A stretch of 47,346 bases of DNA, taken from assembly GCA_016284175.1 (NCBI GenBank), contig JAEEOJ010000093.1, positions 1 through 47,346 of the forward strand. The letters are read 5' to 3'. The notes beneath the pieces are model-generated. The model did not search any database, was not told the origin of the DNA, and saw only the letters and a list, made by a program, of their open reading frames with translations. Positions within the stretch are counted from its first letter, which is position 1; every line of letters begins with the position of its first letter. Below are positions 37,282-45,074 of the stretch, piece after piece. Position numbers and translations under genes: made by a program. This DNA is from Lachnospiraceae bacterium (GTDB lineage Bacteria; Bacillota; Clostridia; Lachnospirales; Lachnospiraceae).

Positions 37282-37308
37282 GTATAATTTTAAAGATGCA
37301 AAAGCATC
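37260..37308 (+). promoter_or_regulatory. Sigma-A promoter of the LytTR-thiI unit with a 5'-terminal hairpin
   Basis: TTGTCA (37260-37265), a 17-base spacer and TATAAT (37283-37288). The -35 lies in the terminator loop of the preceding gene. Expected +1 is near 37295, exactly where the hairpin GATGC (37295-37299), AAAA, GCATC (37304-37308) begins. Confidence 0.75.
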
Positions 37309-37326
37309 ACCAAGGGGGAATTGAAA

Positions 37327-38037
37327 ATGTTCAAGGTTGCGATTTGCGATGATGAAATGACATCTTTGATGATTAACCAGGCGCTTACCGAGCAGGTACT
37401 CGAAGAAGCCAACATCGAATACGAGATTACAACGTTCGAAGACATGCAGTCCATGATTAAGGGAGTCATGGATGACAATGCGGATTTCGATCTTCTTTTA
37501 TCGGATATTCTTGCGGTAGGAATGAACGGAATCGAAGCTGCGGAAGAAATCAGAAGACTCGGCGATAAACTGCCGATTGTATTTATTTCTTCAACGGCTG
37601 AATTTGCGCTGGACGGCTATCGTGTCAACGCGCTCAGATACTTACAGAAACCCGTACAGATTGACAAGCTTAAAGAAGCGATTCTTGAAGCATATGCCAA
37701 CAAGGGCGCCAAGAAAAAAGAGTATCTTTCTTTCCAGGTTGCAGACAGATTTTACAAGGTCAATCTCGATGACATTGTTTATCTTGAAAGTATGGGAAGA
37801 GATACATATGTTGTTACAAAGACTGAAACCATCTGCGTTCATGCAAAGTTTTCGGATATGGAACAGCAGGTTCCTTCCGACAGATTCGTAAGATGCCACA
37901 GATCTTACATTATCAATCTGTCCGAAGTTAAGGATATAGCAAGATACAGATTTTTAACGAAAAACGGTATAGAGATTCCCATCAGTCAGCTGCAGTATAC
38001 CGACGTTAAAAAAGATTTTATAGAATTCGAGCAGTAA
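37327..38037 (+). CDS. LytTR-family response regulator
   Basis: The 236-residue protein has a receiver domain (1-120) and a LytTR DNA-binding domain (about 135-236: VNLDDIVYLESMGRDTYVV, then DRFVRCHRSYIINLSEVK). In the receiver, D8/D9, K106-type Lys in YLQKPVQIDK and the phosphoacceptor D60 are present, but the residues after D60 read ILAVGMNG where most have IxMPxMDG. LytTR regulators control toxins, competence, bacteriocins or wall genes. ATG 37327 has AAGGGGGAATTG before it. thiI begins three bases after its stop codon, so the two share a transcript. Confidence 0.9.
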   Translation: MFKVAICDDEMTSLMINQALTEQVLEEANIEYEITTFEDMQSMIKGVMDDNADFDLLLSDILAVGMNGIEAAEEIRRLGDKLPIVFISSTAEFALDGYRVNALRYLQKPVQIDKLKEAILEAYANKGAKKKEYLSFQVADRFYKVNLDDIVYLESMGRDTYVVTKTETICVHAKFSDMEQQVPSDRFVRCHRSYIINLSEVKDIARYRFLTKNGIEIPISQLQYTDVKKDFIEFEQ

Positions 38038-38040
38038 TAT

Positions 38041-39219
38041 ATGACAGACACTTATTTAATCAAATACGGCGAGATTTTTTTAAAGGGCAAAAACAGATTT
38101 ATTTTTGAAGATGCACTTGTAAACAGAGTTACCGAAGCCGTAGAAAAAGTTGAAGGAAGATTTAAGGTTTATAAAAATCTTTCCAGAGTCTATGTTGAAT
38201 GTAAAAGCGATTTTGACGAAGAAGAGTTAATCGCTGCACTTAAAAAAGTATTCGGAATCACGGCTATCTGTCCGGTCCGCGTACTTGAAGACAAGGGATT
38301 TGACGATTTAAAAGAACAGCTCGTAAAATACGTAGCCGAGTTTCATCCCGAAGCGGATTTCACTTTTAAAATGCTCTGCAAAAGAGCAAGAAAAAACTAT
38401 CCGCTCAATTCACAGGAAATGAACTGTGCACTCGGAGAAGTGCTTCTTGACGCATACCCCAATCTTAAAGTAAATGTTCATAACCCTGACGTGCTTATAA
38501 CAGTAGAAGTCAGAGAGAGAATTTACGTATATTCAAAATCCATTCCCGGCCCCGGCGGAATGCCTGTCGGTACCGCAGGAAAGGCAATGGTTCTTTTATC
38601 AGGAGGACTTGATTCCCCCGTAGCCGCATACATGATTTCAAAGCGCGGCGTAAAGATTGAAGCGGTTTATTTCCACGCTCCTCCATATACATCCGAGAGA
38701 GCAAAGGAAAAGGTTGTGGATCTTGCGAAAATCGTTTCCGCATACACAGGTCCGATTAAGCTTCATGTAATTAATTTTACGGATATTCAGATGGCGATAT
38801 ATCAGAAATGCCCTCCCGATGAACTTACAATCATCATGAGAAGATATATGATGAGAATCGCTGAGCATATAGCATTGGAAAACGGCTGTATGGGCCTTGT
38901 CACAGGCGAGAGTATAGGACAGGTTGCAAGCCAGACAATGCAGTCTTTAATGTGTACCAACGAAGTCTGCACGCTTCCCGTATACAGACCGCTTATCGCG
39001 TTTGACAAACAGGATATAGTCGATATTTCCGAGAAGATTAATACATACGAAACCAGCGTCCTTCCTTACGAAGACTGCTGTACGATATTCGTAGCGGAAC
39101 ATCCTGTAACAAAGCCTAACCCAGCGGTAATCGAAAAACACGAACACAATCTTGACGACTGCATAGATGAAATGTACAAGAAAGCAATCGAAGAGAGAGA
39201 AATAATAGAGATTAATTAA
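38041..39219 (+). CDS. thiI: tRNA 4-thiouridine synthetase ThiI
   Basis: ThiI makes 4-thiouridine at position 8 of tRNA, a near-UV sensor, using sulfur from a cysteine desulfurase. The 392-residue protein has the N-terminal ferredoxin-like and THUMP domains (IKYGEIFLKGKNRFIFED) and the PP-loop ATPase starting at S187 (SGGLDSPVAAYM). The C-terminal rhodanese domain of the enterobacterial enzyme is absent, as in Bacillus, where persulfide is received by the PP-loop protein itself; C346/C347 in YEDCCTIFVAEHP are candidates. It begins three bases after the LytTR gene with little sign of its own binding site. Confidence 0.96.
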   Translation: MTDTYLIKYGEIFLKGKNRFIFEDALVNRVTEAVEKVEGRFKVYKNLSRVYVECKSDFDEEELIAALKKVFGITAICPVRVLEDKGFDDLKEQLVKYVAEFHPEADFTFKMLCKRARKNYPLNSQEMNCALGEVLLDAYPNLKVNVHNPDVLITVEVRERIYVYSKSIPGPGGMPVGTAGKAMVLLSGGLDSPVAAYMISKRGVKIEAVYFHAPPYTSERAKEKVVDLAKIVSAYTGPIKLHVINFTDIQMAIYQKCPPDELTIIMRRYMMRIAEHIALENGCMGLVTGESIGQVASQTMQSLMCTNEVCTLPVYRPLIAFDKQDIVDISEKINTYETSVLPYEDCCTIFVAEHPVTKPNPAVIEKHEHNLDDCIDEMYKKAIEEREIIEIN

Positions 39220-39252
39220 AAAAAATGCCGGGCTCCCCGAAGGGTGTCCGGC
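39215..39252 (-). terminator. Intrinsic terminator of the HPr-like gene
   Basis: On the minus strand GCCGGACACCC pairs with GGGGAGCCCGGC (39252-39227, one mismatch and one wobble) and is followed by eight T's (39225-39218). On the plus strand no T-run follows, so it serves the HPr-like gene; the T-run overlaps the end of thiI. Confidence 0.8.
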
Positions 39253-39336
39253 TAATGTTATAAATAGTATATAACAAAAGAAAAAAGCAACACAGTGAAC
39301 TGCATTGCTTTAAACTCAACTTACTTGATTATCTGA

Positions 39337-39567
39337 TTAAACGATGTAAGGTGCAAGTACCTTTAATACCTCGTCGCAATCATTCTCGGCATGAATGTTA
39401 AGCTCGATGTTCTTAGATAAGTCAAGGGAGAAAATACCCATGATTGACTTAGCATCGATTACATATCTTCCGGATACAAGATCGAAATCATAATCAAATT
39501 TAGTAATATCATTAACAAATGCTTTTACCTTATCGATTGAGTTTAAAGAAATTGTAACTGTCTTCAT
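39337..39567 (-). CDS. HPr-like protein lacking the phosphorylatable histidine
   Basis: The 76-residue protein aligns without gaps to HPr over the Ser46 region: AKSIMGIFSLDLSKN contains S41, equivalent to the HPr-kinase site Ser46. Counting back 31 residues gives S10 where HPr has the PTS phosphate-accepting His15; the GIHARPA motif is replaced by LNSIDKV. It therefore cannot carry phosphate in sugar uptake but could be a regulatory partner of CcpA, as Bacillus Crh is. AAAGGAGGTTATTCAAC is a strong binding site. It is transcribed alone from its own promoter. Confidence 0.85.
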   Translation of the reverse strand: MKTVTISLNSIDKVKAFVNDITKFDYDFDLVSGRYVIDAKSIMGIFSLDLSKNIELNIHAENDCDEVLKVLAPYIV

Positions 39568-39599
39568 GTTGAATAACCTCCTTTATACTGTTTCTACCT

Positions 39600-39628
39600 G
39601 TGATTATTTCCAATCACGAGTTTATAAT
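39600..39628 (+). promoter_or_regulatory. Possible mtaB promoter sharing its -10 with the HPr-like promoter
   Basis: TATAAT at 39623-39628 (plus) overlaps TATTAT at 39629-39624 (minus). The plus -35 would be GTGATT (39600-39605, 17-base spacer), which is weak. Confidence 0.45.
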
Positions 39629-39652
39629 ATGGTATATGGAAAGAAAAGTCAA
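39600..39652 (-). promoter_or_regulatory. HPr-like gene promoter with 5'-terminal hairpin
   Basis: On the minus strand TTGACT (39652-39647), a 17-base spacer and TATTAT (39629-39624) place +1 near 39617. The hairpin GTGATT (39617-39612), GGAAAT, AATCAC (39605-39600) begins there. Confidence 0.7.
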
Positions 39653-39685
39653 TTACAAAAAGTGCCGAAAATAAAGGGTCAAAAA

Positions 39686-41050
39686 ATGAGAACTATAGCA
39701 TTTCATAACCTAGGCTGTAAGGTGAATTCATACGAGACGGATGCAATGGCACAAAAATGTATCGAAAAAGGATACAAAATTGTCGACTTTGAACAAAAAA
39801 GTGACATTTATGTGGTAAATACATGCTCCGTAACAAACATTGCAGACCGAAAAAGTCGTCAAATGTTACATAAAGCCAAAAAACAAAATCCCGATTCCGT
39901 AGTGGTTGCGGTGGGCTGTTTCGTACAGGCAAATCCCGAAGAAGTTGTAAAGGACGAAGCCATCGATTTAATAGTCGGCAACAACAAGAAGAAGGATTTG
40001 TTTGAAATCCTCGAAGAGTATTTAAATCAAAGATCCGAGAGCAAGGATTTGCAGGGTACAACAATCACGGATGTACATCACTGCGATTATGAAGAGTTAA
40101 GAATCAACAAGAGCGAAGAGCATTCCCGTGTGTTCGTAAAGATCCAGGACGGGTGCGACAGATACTGCACATACTGCATTATTCCGTATGTCAGAGGTAA
40201 TTTAAGATCGAGAAAACCCGAAGATGTGGTCAGAGAGATAAAAGAAATAGCCGCTAACGGATACAGAGAAGTGGTTATCACGGGAATTCATCTTTCATCC
40301 TACGGAAAAGACTTCCTAAAAGACGGAAAACCTTCTCTTGACTACACAGGTAATGCCGATTATTTAACAGAGCTCCTAAAAGACATAAACGAAATCGAAG
40401 GCATAGACAGAATAAGAATCGGTTCATTCGAGCCGATGATTCTCTCTGAAGATTTTGTTGCGAAGTTAAGTAAGATAAACAAACTCTGCCCGCATTTTCA
40501 TATATCACTTCAGTCGGGATGTGACAGTGTACTTAAGCGCATGAACAGACATTACAATACCGAGCAGTTTTATGAGAAAACGATTCTTTTACGAGAGTAT
40601 TTCCCCGGCTGTGCGTTAACAACAGACGTTATCGTAGGTTTCCCCGGCGAGACGGACGAAGAATTCGAAGAGACTTACAAATACTTAACGAAGATTAAAT
40701 TCTTTGAAACACATATATTCCCTTACTCAAGAAGAAAAGGCACGGTGGCAGACAAAATGCCCGGGCAGCTTACCATGAACGAGAAAAAGGAACGTGTATC
40801 AAAGCTCCTTGAACTTGACGCAAAACTTTCCGCCGAATTCAGAAAGAGCAAACTCGGCGAAACTACGGATATCGTTGTTGAAGAGACAAAAGTCATTGAC
40901 GGGAAGGAATATCTTGTCGGACATACTCCGGAATACATTATGTGTGCGATAGATACTGGAAACAACAATCTTGACCTTATCGGTCAAAAGACTGAAATAC
41001 TGCTTAAAAGCATGTTGAATGACGAAATTGTGTATGGGGAGGCAACATGA
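39686..41050 (+). CDS. mtaB: tRNA t6A37 methylthiotransferase MtaB
   Basis: MtaB converts t6A37 to ms2t6A37 in tRNAs reading ANN codons, such as tRNA-Lys. The 454-residue radical-SAM protein has the N-terminal UPF0004 domain with cluster ligands C11 (LGCKVNSYETDA), C47 (NTCSVT) and C78 (VGCFVQ), then the radical-SAM motif with C157, C161 and C164 (CDRYCTYC), and a C-terminal TRAM-like domain. LGCKVNSYETDA separates it from MiaB and RimO. ATG 39686 has AAAGGGTC before it and matches family starts; the frame is open further upstream but that part overlaps the divergent promoters. cdd overlaps its end by four bases. Confidence 0.94.
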   Translation: MRTIAFHNLGCKVNSYETDAMAQKCIEKGYKIVDFEQKSDIYVVNTCSVTNIADRKSRQMLHKAKKQNPDSVVVAVGCFVQANPEEVVKDEAIDLIVGNNKKKDLFEILEEYLNQRSESKDLQGTTITDVHHCDYEELRINKSEEHSRVFVKIQDGCDRYCTYCIIPYVRGNLRSRKPEDVVREIKEIAANGYREVVITGIHLSSYGKDFLKDGKPSLDYTGNADYLTELLKDINEIEGIDRIRIGSFEPMILSEDFVAKLSKINKLCPHFHISLQSGCDSVLKRMNRHYNTEQFYEKTILLREYFPGCALTTDVIVGFPGETDEEFEETYKYLTKIKFFETHIFPYSRRKGTVADKMPGQLTMNEKKERVSKLLELDAKLSAEFRKSKLGETTDIVVEETKVIDGKEYLVGHTPEYIMCAIDTGNNNLDLIGQKTEILLKSMLNDEIVYGEAT

Positions 41051-41469
41051 AAAAAGAACTTAAAAATCTGATGATAATTGCGATGGAAGCAAGGAACTAT
41101 GCGTACTGTCCTTACTCGAATTACTCTGTGGGCGCGGCGCTTCTTTGCAAGGACGGAAGAATTATTACAGGCAGCAATATAGAGAACGCATCTTACGGAG
41201 CGACGAACTGTGCAGAGAGAACTGCATTTTTCAAAGCGGTTTCCGAAGGCGAGAAGGATTTCGTGGCAATAGCGATTTCGGGCGGAATTAAGGACATGGA
41301 GGCCGATTCTTTTGCATATCCCTGCGGTGTCTGCAGACAGGTTATGAGGGAGTTCTGCGACGAAGAGAAGTTTAAAATTCTCGTGGTTAAGAATGAAAAA
41401 GAGTACGAAGAGTATCTTTTAAGAGATCTGCTCCCGAAGAGTTTCGGGCCTGACAATCTGGCCAAATAA
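41047..41469 (+). CDS. cdd: Cytidine deaminase
   Basis: This enzyme deaminates cytidine and deoxycytidine to uridine and deoxyuridine in salvage. The 140-residue protein has YCPYSNYSVGAALL at the substrate site, NCAERTAFFKAV with zinc-ligand Cys and catalytic Glu, and PCGVCRQVM with the two other zinc Cys. Length is that of the tetrameric class. The ATG overlaps the TGA of mtaB (ATGA), so translation is coupled. In other Firmicutes cdd usually lies near era. Confidence 0.95.
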   Translation: MKKELKNLMIIAMEARNYAYCPYSNYSVGAALLCKDGRIITGSNIENASYGATNCAERTAFFKAVSEGEKDFVAIAISGGIKDMEADSFAYPCGVCRQVMREFCDEEKFKILVVKNEKEYEEYLLRDLLPKSFGPDNLAK

Positions 41470-41483
41470 TCACGAAATCCTAA

Positions 41484-41500
41484 AAGTAACGATATTACTT
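41484..41500 (+). other. Small inverted repeat upstream of ireB
   Basis: AAGTAA (41484-41489), five bases, TTACTT (41495-41500). It touches the -35 of the next promoter and has no T-run. It may be an operator or nothing. Confidence 0.35.
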
Positions 41501-41527
41501 CAAATAATTAACATAATATGGTATAAT
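41499..41527 (+). promoter_or_regulatory. Sigma-A promoter of the ireB-ruvX run
   Basis: TTCAAA (41499-41504), a 17-base spacer and TATAAT (41522-41527), with +1 near 41534 and the ireB start at 41588. Confidence 0.65.
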
Positions 41528-41587
41528 TAAAAGTCAGGATTTACTTAAAAAACAATTATTTAACATAAATGTATGGAGGGAAACAAA

Positions 41588-41866
41588 ATGGCTGTATCCA
41601 CAGAAACCCAATATTTTAACGTCGGATGGGACGAGAGAGATTCAGTTAACAATATCATAAAAGAGGTTTACACAGCTCTTAAAGAAAAAGGCTACAATCC
41701 CGTCAATCAGATTGTCGGATATATTATGTCCGGCGATCCCACATATATCACAAGCTACAAGGGTGCAAGAAGCCTTATTATGAAGGTTGAGAGAGACGAG
41801 CTCGTAGAAGAGATGCTTCTTGAGTACATCTTCTCAAATGCATGGGACGAGGAAACCGATGAATAA
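41588..41866 (+). CDS. ireB: IreB family regulatory protein (UPF0297)
   Basis: The 92-residue protein belongs to UPF0297; the Enterococcus member IreB is phosphorylated by the Ser/Thr kinase IreK and affects cephalosporin resistance. Family features are [35 protein letters not shown] (in two visible blocks) and [13 protein letters not shown]. The phosphorylated threonines of IreB lie near the N-terminus, where T5 and T7 occur here. ATG 41588 has TGGAGGGAAACAAA before it. The order ireB-ruvX-DUF1292 is the same as yrzL-yrrK-yrzB in Bacillus. The end overlaps ruvX by eight bases. Confidence 0.92.
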   Translation: MAVSTETQYFNVGWDERDSVNNIIKEVYTALKEKGYNPVNQIVGYIMSGDPTYITSYKGARSLIMKVERDELVEEMLLEYIFSNAWDEETDE

Positions 41867-42293
41867 CGAAAGGCTCATGGGGCTTGACTTCGGTTCTAAA
41901 ACGGTTGGTGTCGCGCTTTCCGATCCGACCGGGCTTATTGCGTCTCCTCTTGAAATCATCGAGAGAGAAAGAGAAGACAAATTAAGAAAGACATTTTCGA
42001 GAATCGAAGAACTTATCGAAGAGTATAAAGTGACCAAGATTGTTTTGGGGCTCCCTTTAAATATGGATTCAAGCGAAGGCGAAAGGGTCAGAAAAACTCA
42101 GGAATTCAAGGAAGCGCTTGAGCGAAGAACAGGTCTTGAGATAGTATTCTGGGACGAGAGATTATCAACGGTTGAGGCTCATGACATTATGACCGAAGCC
42201 GGTGTAAAAGGAATCGACAGGAAGAAGTTCGTGGATAAAATCGCTGCTTCAATTATATTACAGGGTTACATGGACTCACAAAAAGAAAAATAG
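41859..42293 (+). CDS. ruvX: YqgF/RuvX family putative nuclease
   Basis: The 144-residue RNase-H-fold protein starts [19 protein letters not shown] with the first catalytic Asp, continues with [16 protein letters not shown] and ends with [14 protein letters not shown] and [13 protein letters not shown]. Members are called Holliday junction resolvases, but the E. coli protein acts in 16S rRNA 5' end maturation, so the true substrate is open. ATG 41859 is chosen because GAGGAAACCG precedes it and the family starts here; it overlaps the ireB stop codon. Confidence 0.93.
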   Translation: MNNERLMGLDFGSKTVGVALSDPTGLIASPLEIIEREREDKLRKTFSRIEELIEEYKVTKIVLGLPLNMDSSEGERVRKTQEFKEALERRTGLEIVFWDERLSTVEAHDIMTEAGVKGIDRKKFVDKIAASIILQGYMDSQKEK

Positions 42294-42302
42294 GTACGAA
42301 AT

Positions 42303-42557
42303 ATGGAAAAAATTTTATTTAAGGCAGATGGAGAAAATCCCGTTGAATTTTACGTACTCGAGCAGACCACGGTATCGGGTATCAATTATATTCTGGTAAC
42401 CGAGGAAGAGGACGGGGACAGCGAGGCTTTGATCCTAAAAGACACATCAAACGCAGACGACGAAGAAGCGGTATACGAAATCGTTTCTGACGATACAGAA
42501 TTAAAAGCTCTTGCAGATATTTTCGAAAGCCTTATGGAAGATATTTCGTTTGAATAG
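42303..42557 (+). CDS. DUF1292 protein (YrzB family)
   Basis: The 84-residue acidic protein matches the DUF1292 family by its sequence FYVLEQTTVSGINYILVTE and by its place after ireB and ruvX, as yrzB in Bacillus. Function unknown. It is rich in Asp and Glu, with a C-terminal part TELKALADIFESLMED typical of the family. No membrane helix or signal peptide. Confidence 0.87.
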   Translation: MEKILFKADGENPVEFYVLEQTTVSGINYILVTEEEDGDSEALILKDTSNADDEEAVYEIVSDDTELKALADIFESLMEDISFE

Positions 42558-42584
42558 TTTTAGGAAATAATCAAGGAGAATATT

Positions 42585-44246
42585 TTGAACAAAAATAAAG
42601 ATAGCGTTCGCATCATACCTCTCGGAGGTTTGGAGCGAATCGGCGTTAATATAACCGCTATCGAATATGACGATGAAATCATCGTTATCGACTGCGGTCT
42701 CGGATTTCCGGAAGACGATATGTTCGGTATCGATCTGGTAATTCCGGATGTAACATACTTGGAAGAGCACAAGGAAAAGGTTCGTGCTTTTATGATCACG
42801 CACGGACACGAAGACCATATCGGAGCTCTTCCGTACATTTTAAAGAAAATCAATGTTCCGGTGTTTGCCACAACGCTTACACAGGGACTGATAGAAAACA
42901 AATTAAGAGAGCACGAACTTCTCGATGTGGTGGAGCGTCACACGGTTCATTTCGGTGATGTCGTAAAAATCGGCCCTTTCGGTGTCGAATTTATCAAGAC
43001 CAACCACAGTATCGTGGATTCGGCCGCGCTTGCAATCCACACACCTGCCGGAGTCATAGTTCATACGGGCGATTTTAAGGTTGATTACACACCTGTATAC
43101 GGTGACCGAATCGATCTTGAAAGGTTCGCAGAACTTGGCAGCAAGGGCGTTTTGGCACTTATGTGCGATTCGACCAATGCGGAGAGAGAAGGCTTTACTC
43201 CTTCGGAGAAAACCGTCGGACGTAAGTTTGATATCATATTCAGCGAACACAAGGATTCGCGTATCATAGTAGCCACATTCGCATCAAACGTTGACAGAGT
43301 TCAGCAGATACTTAATTCCGCGCAGCGTTTCAACCGCAAGGTTGTTGTCGAGGGAAGAAGTATGGTCAACATCATGGATGTTGCGAGCAAGTTAGAGCGA
43401 ATTACGATTCCCGAAGATACCCTTATCGACATTGAAAATATCAAAGATTATCCTCCCGAGCAGACCGTGCTTATCACCACGGGCAGCCAGGGAGAAAGTA
43501 TGGCAGCTTTAAGCCGTATGGCTATGGGCACTCATAAAAGAGTCAAGATTTCACCCAAGGATGTGGTTATCTTTTCTTCCCATCCGATTCCCGGCAACGA
43601 GAAAGCCGTTACGAAGGTAATGAATGATCTTTTACGATTGGGCGCGGATGTTATCTTTGAAGATACCCATGTATCGGGCCATGCCTGCAGGGAAGAGATT
43701 AAGCTTATTTACTCGCTTACCAATCCGAAGTATGCGATACCCGTTCACGGTGAATACAAGCATCTGATAGCTCATGCAAAGCTCGTAAAAGAACTCGGTA
43801 TGGATTCGGAAAACGTGTTCATTTTATCGTCGGGCAATGTATTGCAGCTTGACAGCGAAAAGGCCGAGATAATAGGCAATGTCGAAGCGGGCCCCGTATT
43901 TGTCGACGGACTCGGTGTGGGCGATGTCGGAAACATTGTTTTAAGAGACAGACAGAAGCTGGCCGAAGACGGAATCGTGGTTGTGGTACTTGCGCTTGAT
44001 TCCTATTCGGGTGAAATATATGCAGGTCCCGAAATCGTTACCAGAGGTTTTGTATACGAAAAAGAATCCGAAGAACTTTTAGGCAATGCAATGGCACAGC
44101 TAAGAGATTATCTTGAAGCCAAAAATTCCAGGGATGTGGCGGATATGTATCGCTGCAAGAATATCATAAGGGATTTCTTAAGCGAATATTTCTGGAAGAA
44201 TACCAAGCGTAAACCTATGATTTTACCGATTATTACAGAGGTATAA
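42585..44246 (+). CDS. rnj: Ribonuclease J
   Basis: RNase J is the 5'-exonuclease and endonuclease of RNA decay and rRNA maturation in Firmicutes. The 553-residue metallo-beta-lactamase/beta-CASP protein has the zinc motif H73-G-H75-E-D77-H78, the beta-CASP segments VIFSSHPIPGNEKAV and VSGHACREEIK and the HGEYKHLIAHAKL region. Its start codon is TTG at 42585 with AAGGAGAATATT upstream, which may lower translation. It is inserted between the DUF1292 and MltG-like genes, which adjoin in Bacillus, together with a ylbF-like gene. Confidence 0.95.
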   Translation: MNKNKDSVRIIPLGGLERIGVNITAIEYDDEIIVIDCGLGFPEDDMFGIDLVIPDVTYLEEHKEKVRAFMITHGHEDHIGALPYILKKINVPVFATTLTQGLIENKLREHELLDVVERHTVHFGDVVKIGPFGVEFIKTNHSIVDSAALAIHTPAGVIVHTGDFKVDYTPVYGDRIDLERFAELGSKGVLALMCDSTNAEREGFTPSEKTVGRKFDIIFSEHKDSRIIVATFASNVDRVQQILNSAQRFNRKVVVEGRSMVNIMDVASKLERITIPEDTLIDIENIKDYPPEQTVLITTGSQGESMAALSRMAMGTHKRVKISPKDVVIFSSHPIPGNEKAVTKVMNDLLRLGADVIFEDTHVSGHACREEIKLIYSLTNPKYAIPVHGEYKHLIAHAKLVKELGMDSENVFILSSGNVLQLDSEKAEIIGNVEAGPVFVDGLGVGDVGNIVLRDRQKLAEDGIVVVVLALDSYSGEIYAGPEIVTRGFVYEKESEELLGNAMAQLRDYLEAKNSRDVADMYRCKNIIRDFLSEYFWKNTKRKPMILPIITEV

Positions 44247-44249
44247 AAA

Positions 44250-44576
44250 ATGGAAAGTTTTGACAAACTGACCGAAATTTACATTGACGATCTTAAGAAG
44301 ACTCCGACCTATAAAACGTACAGAGACAAACTCAAAGCTCTTAAAAAAGACGAGGAGATGTGGGAGAAAGTTAAGGAGTATCGAAACAAAAGATTCGAAC
44401 TTCAGAAAAACACATCCGCAGATGAACTGTACGATAAAGCGGACTGGTTCGAAAGAGATCACGCGTATATTTACGAGAATAAGCAGGCGAGAGAATTCCT
44501 TGAAGCGGAAGTTGCTCTCTGCAAATTAGTACAGGATATTTGTTTCAGACTCACTTCATCAATAGAGTTTGAATAG
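44250..44576 (+). CDS. YlbF/YmcA family protein
   Basis: The 108-residue all-helical protein resembles the YlbF/YmcA family (segments KLKALKKDEEMWEKVKEYR and ARE FLEAEVALCKLVQDIC in order). In Bacillus, YlbF, YmcA and YaaT form a complex with two Fe-S clusters that guides RNase Y to mRNAs. Here the gene starts three bases after the RNase J gene, which suggests a link with RNA decay; whether it partners RNase Y or RNase J is unknown. Only one Cys pair-like set (C91 and C97 area) is present, so Fe-S binding is uncertain. Confidence 0.75.
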   Translation: MESFDKLTEIYIDDLKKTPTYKTYRDKLKALKKDEEMWEKVKEYRNKRFELQKNTSADELYDKADWFERDHAYIYENKQAREFLEAEVALCKLVQDICFRLTSSIEFE

Positions 44577-44585
44577 AGGTAAGAA

Positions 44586-45074
44586 ATGACCAGAAAGATT
44601 CTACAGGAAATAGTTTTTATAGCGGTAAGGGTGGCAATTATTGTCGCGTTTATTTATGCAGGATACAGCTGCATTTCAGCGGCGTATGATTTCGGATTTA
44701 AGATATTTGCCGACGAAGCCAAGGATCCCGAACCGGGTATTGTTAAAACCGTGGCTATTGTAGACGGAAAGACTGATAAGGAAATCGGAGACGTGCTTGC
44801 TGAAAAAGGTCTTATCGACAGTGGGTTCCTCTTCATGGTACAGGTTAAATTTTCCGAATACAAAGATCAGTTAAAACCCGGTGTGTATGAACTTAGTACC
44901 GCAATGACTCCCTACAAAATGATGGAAGTGATGTCTGCTTCGGATGCGGATGAAGATGCGGAAAACATCGACGACGAGAATTACGTACCGACCAAGAACG
45001 AAGCCAATCTCTGGGATGAGGCGGACGATACAATAAAAGACGATAAAGACGAAAAGACCGAAGATGGAAATTGA
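44586..45074 (+). CDS. Short MltG-like membrane protein without catalytic domain
   Basis: The 162-residue protein has an N-terminal membrane helix (about 12-36) and a small domain (55-120) with VDGKTDKEIGDVLAEKGLID and LKPGVYELSTAMTPYKMMEVM, which matches the LysM-like N-terminal part of the endolytic transglycosylase MltG/YceG. The catalytic domain with its Glu (about 200 residues in full-length MltG) is absent; instead there is an Asp/Glu-rich tail. It sits where yrrL (mltG) lies in Bacillus, so it is an orthologue in place that has lost the enzyme part, or the catalytic half is elsewhere. No frameshift remnant is seen downstream, since trmR overlaps its end by 11 bases. Confidence 0.8.
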   Translation: MTRKILQEIVFIAVRVAIIVAFIYAGYSCISAAYDFGFKIFADEAKDPEPGIVKTVAIVDGKTDKEIGDVLAEKGLIDSGFLFMVQVKFSEYKDQLKPGVYELSTAMTPYKMMEVMSASDADEDAENIDDENYVPTKNEANLWDEADDTIKDDKDEKTEDGN

